A stretch of 64,000 bases of DNA from CAWEFA01 sp963808135 (GTDB lineage: Bacteria; Bacteroidota; Bacteroidia; Bacteroidales; DTGW01), in NCBI GenBank assembly GCA_963808135.1, contig CAWEFA010000078.1, positions 18,905-82,904 of the forward strand, written 5' to 3'. Position numbers and translations under genes: made by a program. Below are positions 52,593 to 61,497 of this stretch, in pieces. Below the pieces are notes generated by a model that saw only the letters and a list, made by a program, of their open reading frames with translations, made no database searches and had not been told where the DNA came from. The first letter of the stretch is position 1. The number at the start of each line of letters is the position of its first letter.

Positions 52593-54206
52593 GGTCCTGC
52601 ATCCTGTGTAACAGTAACGGTTACAGGTATTACCCCGAGTCCTGAAAAGGTTACGGTAGCTGTTCTGGGCTCAATAGTCGGGTTGGCTGTTGCTGATAAA
52701 GTTACGGTAGCATTGTTCAGGCCTCTGGCGGGGACTACGGTTAACCATGTTTGATTGCTCGAAGCTGCCCAATTGATATTGGAAGATACGGTAACTGTAT
52801 TCTTATTGGCAATTGGCGGAATATCCAGCGAAGTGGGGGAAACATTTAAATACGGGGCATCCTGAACAACAATAACAGTTACCGGCGCTACCCCGGCTCC
52901 TGAAACGGTTACGTTAGCTGTTCTGGTGGCGCTGGCAGGATTGGCTGTTGCCGAAAGTAATGGTAGCATTACCCGAGCCTTTGGCGGCGCTTACGGTTAG
53001 CCAGCTTTGGTTGCTCGAAACTGTCCAACTGACATTGGAGGTTATGGTAATTGTATTTTTGCTGGCAATAGGTGGAATATCGAATGAGGTTGGAGAAACA
53101 TTTAAAAATGGCGCATCTCCTCCTGTCGTGGTTTTTAGAATCCTACCGTTAAAACCAACAGCATACCCTGTATTGGCATTGGTAAAAAAAACAGAAAATA
53201 AATCTTGTGTTCCGTTTGTTTCATTTTCTTGATAAAACCAAGTAATTCCTCCATCGGTAGTTTGTAATATTGCTCCGTTCATACCAACAGTGTGCCCTGT
53301 ATTGGCATCGGTGAATTGAACTGAACATAATTGTGGTATTCCACTTGTTTGTTTAGTCCAGGTAGTTCCTCCATCGGTTGTTTTTTTAATTACATTAAGA
53401 CCAACAGCGTATCCTGTATTGGCATCAGTGAAATAAACTGAAGTTATGCCAGTACCAACATCGTTTTTTTGTATTTGCCAATCAGTTCCAGCATCGGTTG
53501 TTTTACAAAATAAATTACTTCCTGGCACTTCAAAATAGACACCAACAGCATATCCCGTATTGGCATCGGTAAAAAATATTGAAGTAAACTCATAATCAGA
53601 ATTAAAATTATTTGCAGGCGTCCAAGAAGAACCTCCATTAATTGTTTTTAAAATTAAACCTCTACCAACAGCATAACCATTATTGGCATCAGTAAAACAA
53701 ATAGAGAATAAACTATTAATTGTACCACTTGTTAAAACTATCCAAGTAGTCCCGCCATTGGTTGTTTTTAAAATTGTTCCATTGGCACCATCCACATAAC
53801 CTATATTGACATTAGTGAAAAAAACCGATCTTAAATCATTAGTTGTACCGCTTTTTAGTGAAGTCCAAGTGGTTCCGCCATTGGTTGTTTTTAAAATTGT
53901 TCCATTGGCACCAACCACCCAGCCAATATTGGCATTAATGAAATAAACCGAATACAATGAATTAGTTGTACCACTGGTTTGAGCAGTCCATCCGGAAGGT
54001 TGGGCAACTGCCTTCAACATATTATGCGGATTGCTGGTTTGAGCATGTACAAATATGCTGCAAAGGGCTATAAAACGGATAATAGTAAAAAATTTTTTCA
54101 TTTTAGTTTTGTATTAAATTATTAAATAAGGCATGTTTAACTATCAGGTATATAATTTCCGTAAAATGCAATATTAAAAATTATTTTTATTTCATTTCAA
54201 ATTTTA

Positions 54207-55022
54207 GGTCATGGGTTAAAACGGCTGATTACTCCGTTTCCATATGTGCCACTTCTGTAATAATGCCTTTCTATGTACATTCCTATAACATTGTCATGAA
54301 TGTCGGTATCTCTGGAATAACAGATGGTTTTTCGGTTTAGCCTTTTTATGTGTGTCCTAAAGTTTAGGTTTTTCCTTTCGATTTTCCAAGTCTGATCCTT
54401 GCCAATTACATGTTTATCTTCCGGCAGTAAGCTTGAATAAGCGCCCCAATCATCTGTATAGTAACGATTGATTGGGATATTGGACAAATAGCCTAATAGC
54501 GTTCTAAAATCTTCGTTTGTCCTTTTGCCATTGTGCCAGGCAAGTATTAACCCTGATTTCTTATCCATCGCATACCAAGTCCACCGCTGATTCCTTTTGT
54601 TCGCCACAAAACTCCAAAACTCATCCATTTCTGCTGTATAATATATAACAACATCAAGCCTTTCGAGCTGATTGGCCTCTATCATGTCAAGTACGTATGG
54701 GTTTGTTTGTGGCGTTTTTTTTTAGCACCGACATCACGGTGTTTTTATTGATTTGTAATGTTCTGCTTATATCTCGGACTCCGCTACTATTCATCGTAAG
54801 TTCGATTATTTGTTCTTTAATGCCTGGTTTTCGTGCATTGTACTTAAATTCATACTGGAAATATTTCTTGCATTTATTACAATGCCAACGCTGTGTTCCA
54901 TTTCTATGACCGTTCTTTACTAAATCATCGTTATTGCAATTTGGACATGTTATGATATTGAAGTGCTTCATTGATGAGTTTTTCACAAATATACATCATT
55001 TCAGCCTATTTAACCCATGACC
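54207..55022 (-). mobile_element. IS1-family insertion sequence (816 bp)
   Basis: Terminal inverted repeats start GGTCATGGGTTAAA at both ends (20 of 22 match). AAATTTTA flanks each side (54199-54206, 55023-55030), an 8-bp target duplication as usual for IS1. It encodes InsA- and InsB-like parts. It landed just upstream of the first cassette gene and downstream of the start of the BACON gene, so it may affect transcription of both. Confidence 0.9.
54209..54986 (-). CDS. IS1-family transposase (InsA and InsB parts)
   Basis: The first part (54986-54687) has an InsA zinc finger (CPNCNNDDLVKNG, WHCNKCKKYF) and an HTH. The second part (54685-54209) is the InsB catalytic region (DEFWSFVANKRNQRW, YYTDDWGAY). 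At the junction lies a run of nine A on the coding strand (54715-54723). Loss of one A would fuse both into 258 residues. IS1 elements use slippage on an A run followed by C here, so this may be a programmed site, a slippage point, or an indel. Confidence 0.85.
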
Positions 55023-55036
55023 AAATTTTAGTTGCA

Positions 55037-55576
55037 ATGGGATTTACAAAAATATTTAGTTTAACATTGTCATTACATTTTATCGTGGCTAGTTTTGGAC
55101 AGAGTTTCAAAAATTCCAATCAGGATTCAATAAAAATAACTGAGATTATAAAATGTCCTAAGATAGCATATCCAATAAAGGAAACAGAGATGTCAAACTA
55201 TCAAATATGCTTTCGAAATATACTACCACCAAGACAGAAAATTACTAATAAAGATTATCTAGATACATATGACAAATGGGATCAACAACCCAAATATAAA
55301 CAAATGGATAAGAGTGATTATGATTCAATAATATACTTTGTAAAGACATATGGATTATTGAATATAGATTTAAATTATTCAAAAGCTGATACGACACAAG
55401 GAGAAATAATATTTAAAAGTGGTTCTTGTTCTCAAAGTTATTTAATAGAGACAAAAAATGATAAAATTAGTTTATCGATTTCTGGTGCATATTGGTTTAA
55501 GTTGCCGTTAGTATTGAGAGATTTCGATGACTTATTTCAAAGAATAGCTGAAAAATATAGAATAGGAGATAAATAA
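55037..55576 (+). CDS. Uncharacterised exported protein (first cassette gene)
   Basis: 179 residues from ATG 55037, just outside the IS1 end. Upstream in-frame codons lie inside the IS and are not part of the original gene. The signal peptide (MGFTKIFSLTLSLHFIVASFGQ) has no lipobox. The rest is charged and Tyr-rich with no domain I recognise. It is followed after 12 bp by an attC-like palindrome, which makes it the first visible gene of the cassette array. The 5' end of this cassette is not identifiable. Confidence 0.6.
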   Translation: MGFTKIFSLTLSLHFIVASFGQSFKNSNQDSIKITEIIKCPKIAYPIKETEMSNYQICFRNILPPRQKITNKDYLDTYDKWDQQPKYKQMDKSDYDSIIYFVKTYGLLNIDLNYSKADTTQGEIIFKSGSCSQSYLIETKNDKISLSISGAYWFKLPLVLRDFDDLFQRIAEKYRIGDK

Positions 55577-55588
55577 AAAACAGCCTGC

Positions 55589-55719
55589 CACTAACAGCGT
55601 GTATAACCAATAGCGGTTGCAGAATGTTGCAAAATTTTTGTACTTTTAATATGTTTTTAGCGTGCAGACTGGTTAGTGCAAAAACATCCGCTACTGGTCA
55701 TACACGCGAACCGTTAGGC
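55589..55719 (+). other. attC-like recombination site 1
   Basis: 131 bp. Left core CACTAAC, right core GTTAGGC. The arms pair: AGCGTGTATAACCAATAGCGG on the left with the complement of CCGCTACTGGTCATACACGC on the right. The centre is AT-rich. It ends the first cassette and its right core opens the toxin-antitoxin cassette. Confidence 0.75.
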
Positions 55720-55789
55720 CTAATTGAAGCGCGATTTGCCAAGGAGATAAATCAAATTTCAAAATTTATTATCTTTACAAAAAAAAGAT

Positions 55790-55972
55790 ATGCTTACAAA
55801 AGAAAAATTAAGTAAAACAGTAAATGAATTGCCAGATTCTTTTACAATAGACGAATTGATAGATCAATTGATATTTATTGAAAAAGTCGAAGAAGGAATT
55901 AAGCAATCTGAGTCAGGTAAAGTAATCTCAAATGAAGATGTCAAACTAATGATTGATAAATGGTCAAGATAG
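55790..55972 (+). CDS. Type II antitoxin-like protein
   Basis: 60 residues. The sequence SFTIDELIDQLIFIEKVEEGI and a Lys/Asp-rich end resemble the short antitoxins paired with RelE/ParE toxins in Bacteroidota. It overlaps the toxin start by 13 bp. A TATCTTTA at 55770-55777 resembles a -7 box 13 bp before ATG 55790, so the cassette may carry its own promoter. Confidence 0.75.
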   Translation: MLTKEKLSKTVNELPDSFTIDELIDQLIFIEKVEEGIKQSESGKVISNEDVKLMIDKWSR

Positions 55973-56259
55973 TTTGGACGGAGATTTCTATTGAAGACTT
56001 AAAAGAGATATTTGATTTTATAGCTGATGATTCGGCTAGATATGCGACAATTACAACACAAAAGATTTATCAAAGGGCACAAGAGATAATTATCAATCCA
56101 TATTTTGGTAGGATAGTTCCAGAATTTAATGATAAATCCATTCGAGAGTTAATAGAAGGCAACTATAGGATAATTTATAAAATTATAGATGAAATGCATG
56201 TTGATATATTACGAGTATTTCATTCAGCTAGATTATTAAAGAAAAAATCCATAAAATAA
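55960..56259 (+). CDS. RelE/ParE-family toxin
   Basis: 99 residues. IVWTEISIEDLKEIFDFIADDS, GRIVPEFNDKSIRELIEGNYRIIYKI and ILRVFHSARLL are the standard segments of the RelE/ParE fold. Overlap with the upstream antitoxin gene supports a working pair. Sequence alone does not separate mRNA cleavage (RelE) from gyrase poisoning (ParE); the FHSARLL ending leans to ParE. Confidence 0.88.
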   Translation: MVKIVWTEISIEDLKEIFDFIADDSARYATITTQKIYQRAQEIIINPYFGRIVPEFNDKSIRELIEGNYRIIYKIIDEMHVDILRVFHSARLLKKKSIK

Positions 56260-56268
56260 ATCAACTAT

Positions 56269-56399
56269 GCCTAACATCGGCTCATATAAAATGCGGGTAA
56301 TTGAGGGTTTGCAAGTTCAGTGGTTTCTAATTATATTTGTGTAGTGGAATTTATTCTGCAAGTAAATCTCGCACTTTACATAGCCGAGGAACGTTGTGC
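56269..56399 (+). other. attC-like recombination site 2
   Basis: 131 bp, left core GCCTAAC, right core GTTGTGC. Arms contain CATCGGCTCATATAAAATGC on the left and GCACTTTACATAGCCGAGG on the right. It is close to identical, by eye about 90 percent, to sites 5 and 7. The left core is the exact complement of the core that opens the toxin-antitoxin cassette. Confidence 0.8.
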
Positions 56400-56593
56400 A
56401 ACATACTGAAAACTGACCTTGAGTTCAAATATCTAATGCAACTTTATTCTAAAAAGTTGCACTATGAATGGATACACAAGAATTAGTTATGAAGAAAGAG
56501 TAAAAATTGAGTTATTACTAAGTCAAGGGAAAAAGGGATCAAGAGGAAAAGTTGGGGGAATAAAAAAATCTAATTTCTTTGCAATAAAAATAC

Positions 56594-56968
56594 ATGCAAC
56601 AGAAAGAAGGATTAGATATAGCACAATTCGTATTGCCAGATGGCCTACTGGAATACTTTAACATAAACTATGTAAAGCAATCTCAAAAAGAGCTTTATAT
56701 TTATTTAGAAGAAAAGAAAGATACTCCGCAGGAGTATAAAAGCGATAAGTTAACCTCCAAAGGCTTTTTCGAGGAAATCAAAGTACAAGATTTTCCAATC
56801 CGTGGAAAGGGAGTCTACTTATTAATCAAACGTAGGAAGTGGCTTAACGAAGATACAGGGGCTATAGTTAGCCGTAACTGGGAACTTGTGGCAAAAGGAA
56901 CGCGAATGACAAAAGAATTTGCGGCTTTTTTAAAAGTTATTTCTCGATACCAAGCCAGTAAGTTGTAA
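56594..56968 (+). CDS. ISAon1-type transposase N-terminal region
   Basis: 124 residues, from ATG 56594. LDIAQFVLPDGLLEYFNI and the ARKWLNEDT-like segment (KRRKWLNEDTGAIVSRNWEL) fit the N-terminal protein of ISAon1-type elements. The stop comes at 56968, and the catalytic part continues in another frame. Removing one T in the TTGTAA at the end would fuse both parts into 443 residues. Confidence 0.75.
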   Translation: MQQKEGLDIAQFVLPDGLLEYFNINYVKQSQKELYIYLEEKKDTPQEYKSDKLTSKGFFEEIKVQDFPIRGKGVYLLIKRRKWLNEDTGAIVSRNWELVAKGTRMTKEFAAFLKVISRYQASKL

Positions 56969-57005
56969 AAGCGTAGGGGAATACTTTGGTGTTGATGGCG
57001 CTCAA

Positions 57006-57926
57006 TTGGAAGAACAATACCGGGATTATATAAGCGATTTTCACACATGGGAACAATTATCACATGCCAATGAATGGATATTATTTGAAGACAATATAGG
57101 CCCTTTCTTAAGTATAGATGAAACAGCGCTTTCTCAAGGCGAACTATACACAGTAATAACCAACAAAGAAGGCAAAGGTCGAAAAGGCACACTGGTGGCC
57201 ATGATTAAAGGGACCAATAGCGACACGATAAGGTCAATCTTAGAAAAAATACCTGCGCCCAAAAGGAACAAAGTACAGGAAATTACACTGGACATGGCAG
57301 CAAACATGGAGAAGATAGCCCGCTTTAGTTTTCCTAAAGCAAGTTTGGTTACCGATAGGTTCCATGTGCAAAAACTGGCTTATGAAGCAGTACAGGAGAT
57401 ACGCATACAATATCGTTGGCAAGCTATCGAACAAGAGAATAAAGAGATTGAACTCAGTAAAGAAACCGGCCAAAAGTATATTCCTGAGATACTCGAAAAT
57501 GGCGACACCTTAAAGAAGCTTTTAGCCCGAAGCCGGTATTTGCTTTTTAAACCCAAAGCTTCTTGGACGCCCTCTCAAATATATCGTGCAGAACTACTAT
57601 TCGCCAGATATCCACTGTTAGAAAAAGCCTATGGTTTGGCAATGCAATTAGGTACAATTTACAGTAAAACCAAGGATAAAGGAGTAGCTTTTTCTAAACT
57701 TGCTTTGTGGTATGAGAATGTGGAAAAATCGGGCTTTAAATCTTTCAATACCATTGCCCGATCTATAGAAGCCCATTACTTAACAATCCTCAATTACTTT
57801 AATAATCGAAGCACTAATGCTTCTGCCGAATCATTCAATGCTAAGATTAAAGCATTCCGGTCTGCTTTTAGAGGTGTGAGAAATGTAAGTTTCTTCTTGT
57901 TTAGATTGGCCAATATTTATGCTTAA
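57006..57926 (+). CDS. ISAon1-type (ISL3 family) transposase catalytic region
   Basis: About 306 residues. DDE-type positions are suggested by PFLSIDETAL, ITLDMAANMEKIARFSFPKA with TDRFHVQKLAYEAVQEIR, and ASAESFNAKIKAFRSAFRGV. The frame is open further upstream (GEYFGVDGAQLEEQ), so the natural start is either a frameshift from the N-terminal frame or lies earlier than the TTG at 57006. Confidence 0.88.
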   Translation: MEEQYRDYISDFHTWEQLSHANEWILFEDNIGPFLSIDETALSQGELYTVITNKEGKGRKGTLVAMIKGTNSDTIRSILEKIPAPKRNKVQEITLDMAANMEKIARFSFPKASLVTDRFHVQKLAYEAVQEIRIQYRWQAIEQENKEIELSKETGQKYIPEILENGDTLKKLLARSRYLLFKPKASWTPSQIYRAELLFARYPLLEKAYGLAMQLGTIYSKTKDKGVAFSKLALWYENVEKSGFKSFNTIARSIEAHYLTILNYFNNRSTNASAESFNAKIKAFRSAFRGVRNVSFFLFRLANIYA

Positions 57927-59081
57927 TTTATTCCCCCCCAACTTTTCCTCTTGATCCGTAAAAAGCGGTCAGAAATAGCCCTGACACTTAACCGACCGAG
58001 GAGTACAATAAATCGTGAAATAGAGCGTAATAGCGGTTCGATATATCGTTCGGAATTAGCTCAGTTGAATGCTACTCAGGGTAATAAAATAAAACACAAA
58101 GGGAGCAAGATACAGAAAGACCCTTTGCTTGAATACAAGATAATACTTCATCTCAAGCAACATTGGTCACCTGAACAGATATCAAAACGATTAAGACAAG
58201 TTTATAAACATAATAAGCGATATCACGTGTTACACGAAAGCATCTACACATACATCTACCTATGGGCAAAGAAAGAGCTTCGTAAGGAATTGATAAGCTA
58301 TTTGCGACAGCAAAAGGGCCAAAGGAGGAAGCCTGAGAGTAGAGGTCTACTTCGAAGCAGGATACCCGACAGGATAGATATATCAGAGCGACCACCTGAG
58401 GTAAAGGATCGGTTGATTCCAGGTCATTGGGAAAGCGATTTAATCATTGGGAAAGATGGTAAAAGTGCTATTGGGTCCATAGTAGAACGAACCACACGGA
58501 CTACGTTATTGGTAAAGTTAAAAGACAGGAGCGCACCTACCGTACGCAGGGCATTTGCAGAGAAAATGCTTACCCTGCCGGAACAGATGCGTTTGAGCAC
58601 AACGCATGATAATGGGTTTGAGATGGCCCAGCATAAATTGTTTACCAAAGAAACACAAATCAAAGTATTCTTTGCAAGTCCGTATAGTCCTTGGCAACGA
58701 GGCACCAATGAAAACACCAATATGCTGATTAGGGATTTCTTTCCAAAAGGAACAGACTTCAATGAAATACCATCAGGAAAGATACAGCAAGTGCAGGATT
58801 TGCTTAACAATCGCCCACGAAAAGTATTGAATTGGCAAACACCAAAAGAGGTTTTTGAAAACTATATTTTGAAAAACTGTAGATGATGATGGTTATGTGC
58901 TGTTGAAATGTTAATAACTCTACCTTTAAAATATTATAATACATAGAGTTATTAATATTTCAATGGCATGTTGCCCGAAGAAAAAAAGTAATTATCTTTA
59001 AATTGAAAAATATAAACTGAATAGTTGCATTAGAAACTTGAATGTAAGACCATTACCACTCATATAAATTACTAAAAATGT

Positions 59082-59089
59082 TATCTTTG
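59082..59089 (+). promoter_or_regulatory. Possible -7 promoter element of Fic gene
   Basis: TATCTTTG matches the Bacteroidota -7 consensus TAnnTTTG and sits 16 bp before ATG 59105. No convincing -33 TTTG is at the expected distance. It lies between the IS30 end and the gene, so the cassette could still be expressed after the insertion. Confidence 0.35.
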
Positions 59090-59104
59090 GATAAAAACTG
59101 ATAG

Positions 59105-59872
59105 ATGAGAATACTTGATGATAAATATTTCAATCAATACAATGATTTAGTTGGCAATCAAATTGAAAAGCTGATTGAGTCGTTTGACTTTACAGAGAAA
59201 AGTACTGATTTAGGATATAAAACTCAGGCTTCCGCTGTTTACTCATCAAATATTGAAGGAAATACCATCGATTTGAACTCTTACATGAATTATAAGTTAT
59301 CACAAGAGAAATTTAAGCCAGACAAGGAGATTCAAGAAATCGAAAATCTAATTTTAGCGTATGAATATGCACAATCAAACCTATTGACAGAAAAAAACTT
59401 CTTACAATGTCATATAATATTTGCAAAAACACTTGTGATTAAAAGTAAACAGGGTAAATATCGCAATGAGAAAGTTGGCGTTTTTGGTCAATCTGGATTA
59501 GTTTATCTCGCAGTTGAGCCAGAACTAGTGAAAGAGACAATGACTGGTTTCTTTAATGATTTAAACACGTTATTAAAAAAGGAATTATCCAAATCAGAGG
59601 CGTTTTATTTCGCTTCATTGATTCATTTAAAATTTGCCCACATTCATCCTTTTAGAGATGGCAATGGTCGTGCAGCTCGATTACTTGAAAAATGGTTTTT
59701 AACAGAAAAGATAGGCAAGGATTTTTGGAAATTATCTTCAGAAAAGTATTATAAAGAGCATCAAATGGATTATTACAATAATATCAACTTAGGAGTAAAT
59801 TACTATGAGTTGAATTATGACAAGTGTATTCCTTTTTTGTTAATGTTGCCTAAATCTTTGGAAAACAAATAA
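59105..59872 (+). CDS. Fic-family protein
   Basis: 255 residues. The Fic core HPFRDGNGRAAR (about residues 181-192) has the catalytic His and nucleotide-binding residues intact. Upstream, SSNIEGN (about 51-57) matches the inhibitory helix motif (S/T)xxxE(G/N), here in cis, as in class II Fic proteins. Such enzymes transfer AMP or related groups to target proteins; the target is unknown. The gene is the cargo of cassette 3, separated from its cassette start by the IS30 copy. Confidence 0.9.
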   Translation: MRILDDKYFNQYNDLVGNQIEKLIESFDFTEKSTDLGYKTQASAVYSSNIEGNTIDLNSYMNYKLSQEKFKPDKEIQEIENLILAYEYAQSNLLTEKNFLQCHIIFAKTLVIKSKQGKYRNEKVGVFGQSGLVYLAVEPELVKETMTGFFNDLNTLLKKELSKSEAFYFASLIHLKFAHIHPFRDGNGRAARLLEKWFLTEKIGKDFWKLSSEKYYKEHQMDYYNNINLGVNYYELNYDKCIPFLLMLPKSLENK

Positions 59873-59902
59873 AAAGCACGTTGTACAACACCCGTAGCTG
59901 TT

Positions 59903-60301
59903 GCACAACTCAAATATTTTCAGGAAAAGTCGGCTTAACTTTCAGTTAATAGATTTGTTAAACATTTTTTCTAATAACAGTCTTTTATAATAACCGGGTC
60001 ACAAAACTTGCCATTCCCCGGGTTCGGTGTAGTGTCCCGCCCTCAACCCGCACGGGTTTAAAAATTCGTAGCGGCCCAGCAGAACAAAAAGTCCGGCCAA
60101 TAATTTGAATTTATAAAATAATACCATAAGTTTATAAAAAGAAATACTATAAATTTAAAACGGGTATATGCAACTTAAAAGGTGATTATACCACGCCAAC
60201 TAAAACATAACTTTTCTAATAAGTGATATGTTATGATTAAGGGAAGGCATAAAAATATAAGGGTGTTATCATTACCCGGTACGTATATCCGGTAGTTATG
60301 C
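59903..60301 (+). other. Atypical attC region 3 (about 400 bp)
   Basis: The left boundary GTTGCACAAC (59900-59909) complements the cassette 3 start, and the right core GTTATGC (60295-60301) complements the end of cassette 4. The interval is three times longer than other sites and I cannot pair its arms. It holds a GC-richer patch near 59990-60085 and then AT-rich DNA; 59873-60375 contains no gene. It may be a decayed site, a fused pair, or an empty cassette. Confidence 0.4.
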
Positions 60302-60375
60302 ACAAGGCGAAAGCCTCGACCATTTAGACTGGAAGATATTTTTAGAATATTACGAACTTTAAAAGAATAAATACT

Positions 60376-61218
60376 ATGCCTATTATGATAAATACTATCC
60401 TGAGAGATGCTGGCTTACAGCTTGGAGACATACGATTTCTCAGGCATAAGGATAAAAGAGCAATGAAAGGTCGTTCACCTTATGAGTTGTGGCGTGACAA
60501 TCGTTCACAGTTTGATTCGTATCAATCTAAACAGAGTATAGCAAATAGACAAAAACTTACAGCGCTTTATTGGGCAGTATTTGTTGTTAATCTCAACGAT
60601 GAAACAATGTTTGCAGGACTCTATGCTGTAAAGTATCGTGGGTTATTGGAACAAGACACACCAATGCCTCATATGGATGGTATAGACAAAGCTGGAAGTT
60701 GCGATGTTTACGACCTTGTCTTGCAGGATACTTTATGTGATCTAATTGGGAAACTGTTTATCGATTGGGGACCAGGAGCTCTTGCCTGGGTGCAATACGC
60801 AGAACGGAACAATAAACCAATCATTGAGCTACATAAAGCATTTCGAGAGCCTGATTTTCCTGGTTTCTTGAATTTTATTCAGCCTCTATCAAAACTAGAT
60901 AATATGCCAACAAGCTGGCATGCCGTTTTAAAATCTTCTCGGGGGGTTTATTTGCTAACATGCCCAAAGACAAAAGAGCAGTATGTTGGTTCAGCTACTG
61001 GTGCAGATGGATTTTGGGGTCGTTGGCAAGATTATATTCAAACAGGTCATGGTGGCAACGTTGGTCTAAAGAGTCGGGATGCAAGTGACTATCAAGTTTC
61101 GATTTTGGAAGTTGCAGGAACATCTGCAACAAAAGATGAGATTTTGATAATGGAAGGTCGGTGGCAGACTAAGCTCCAAAGCATGGAAATGGGATTAAAC
61201 CGGAATAAAGCTGGATAA
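60376..61218 (+). CDS. GIY-YIG nuclease-domain protein
   Basis: 280 residues. The C-terminal part from about residue 190 has GVYLLTCPKTKEQYVGSATG, then a GRWQDYIQTG segment and EGRWQTKL, the GIY-YIG layout with the catalytic Arg and Glu regions. The first 185 residues are a domain I cannot name (DIRFLRHKDKRAMKGRSPYEL, FAGLYAVKYRGLL). It may be a restriction-like or defence nuclease. It is the only gene of its cassette. Confidence 0.75.
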   Translation: MPIMINTILRDAGLQLGDIRFLRHKDKRAMKGRSPYELWRDNRSQFDSYQSKQSIANRQKLTALYWAVFVVNLNDETMFAGLYAVKYRGLLEQDTPMPHMDGIDKAGSCDVYDLVLQDTLCDLIGKLFIDWGPGALAWVQYAERNNKPIIELHKAFREPDFPGFLNFIQPLSKLDNMPTSWHAVLKSSRGVYLLTCPKTKEQYVGSATGADGFWGRWQDYIQTGHGGNVGLKSRDASDYQVSILEVAGTSATKDEILIMEGRWQTKLQSMEMGLNRNKAG

Positions 61219-61292
61219 TTTTAGTGTTAAACAAATATTTATGCTTTGTGGATAGATTATTACGAACTGACAAAGAATTAAAAACACCCAGT

Positions 61293-61421
61293 GCATAACA
61301 TAGTGTATAATCCATAAGGGGTAACGTAGTTTGCGAGGGTCAAAAAATATATTTAAGTTTGTTGTAACTTGATAAGTTAGCGGCTTCGAACCCTTACGGC
61401 TCATACACTCAAACGTTGTGC
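61293..61421 (+). other. attC-like recombination site 4
   Basis: 129 bp, left core GCATAAC, right core GTTGTGC. Arms pair: AGTGTATAATCCATAAGGG with the complement of CCCTTACGGCTCATACACT. The centre (ATATATTTAAGTTTGTTG) is AT-rich. The left core with two extra bases (GTGCATAAC) exactly complements the cassette 4 start. Confidence 0.8.
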
Positions 61422-61497
61422 CCAATTATATTGATTTTCTTACTAAAAATGAAAAATAAAATTGCGATAATTTGACTTCCACTAAATAAACTAAACA

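Larger units (their letters stand above)
50578..54101 (-). pseudogene. YCF48/BACON repeat protein with T9SS tail, split by IS30-family insertion
   Basis: Begins MKKFFTIIRF...HAQ (signal peptide) at 54101. About seven YCF48/BNR-type repeats (recurring ILKTTNGGTTW, FTDANTGYAVG) are followed by four BACON domains (SNQSWLTVSAAKGSGNA and similar) and a T9SS type A tail (LNIYPDPVEDILHIKN ... GIYITKITDN). An IS30 copy at 51394-52592 interrupts it between BACON domains 2 and 3. Removing the element and one copy of its 5-bp duplication restores QDAGPPTLSIGG in frame. One extra T near 52945 also breaks the frame. With both fixed the gene codes for 772 residues. Likely a secreted adhesin-like or glycan-binding protein, now inactivated by the insertion. 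Confidence 0.8.
56536..57957 (+). mobile_element. ISL3/ISAon1-like insertion sequence (about 1422 bp)
   Basis: Perfect 23-bp terminal repeats beginning GGATCAAGAGGAAAAG, then a G run of differing length. Flanked by GGAAAAAG (56528-56535) and GTAAAAAG (57958-57965), an 8-bp target duplication with one changed base; the intact IS30 copy reads GTAAAAAG at this point, so the left copy is the altered one. Two transposase reading frames lie inside. Confidence 0.9.
56464..58886 (+). pseudogene. IS30 transposase gene split by ISL3-like insertion
   Basis: The first 22 codons (MNGYTRISYEERVKIELLLS) are at 56464-56529; the rest is at 57958-58886, with PGHWESDLIIG, STTHDNGFEMAQH and the NENTNMLIRDFF segment intact. 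Excising the inserted element and one 8-bp repeat gives exactly 993 bp, like the intact copy. As it stands it makes no full protein, though a short-start form from TTG 57951 is open. Confidence 0.9.
56419..59047 (+). mobile_element. IS30-family insertion sequence, second copy, interrupted by ISL3-like element
   Basis: Same ends as the intact copy (TTGAGTTCAAATATC... and ...CTTGAATGTAA). GACC flanks both sides (56415-56418, 59048-59051). The inserted ISL3-like element and its 8-bp duplication account for 1430 bp; the remaining 1199 bp equals the intact copy. The target is the leader of the Fic cassette, 20 bp after attC site 2. Both IS30 copies chose a GACC-containing target. Confidence 0.9.

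Noticed and set aside
54971..55036. N-terminal extension of the first cassette gene into the IS1 element
   Set aside because: Those codons belong to the IS end; ATG 55037 opens a normal signal peptide.
56464..56661. Small ORF at the IS30/ISL3 junction
   Set aside because: Only the IS30 transposase start read through into the inserted element.
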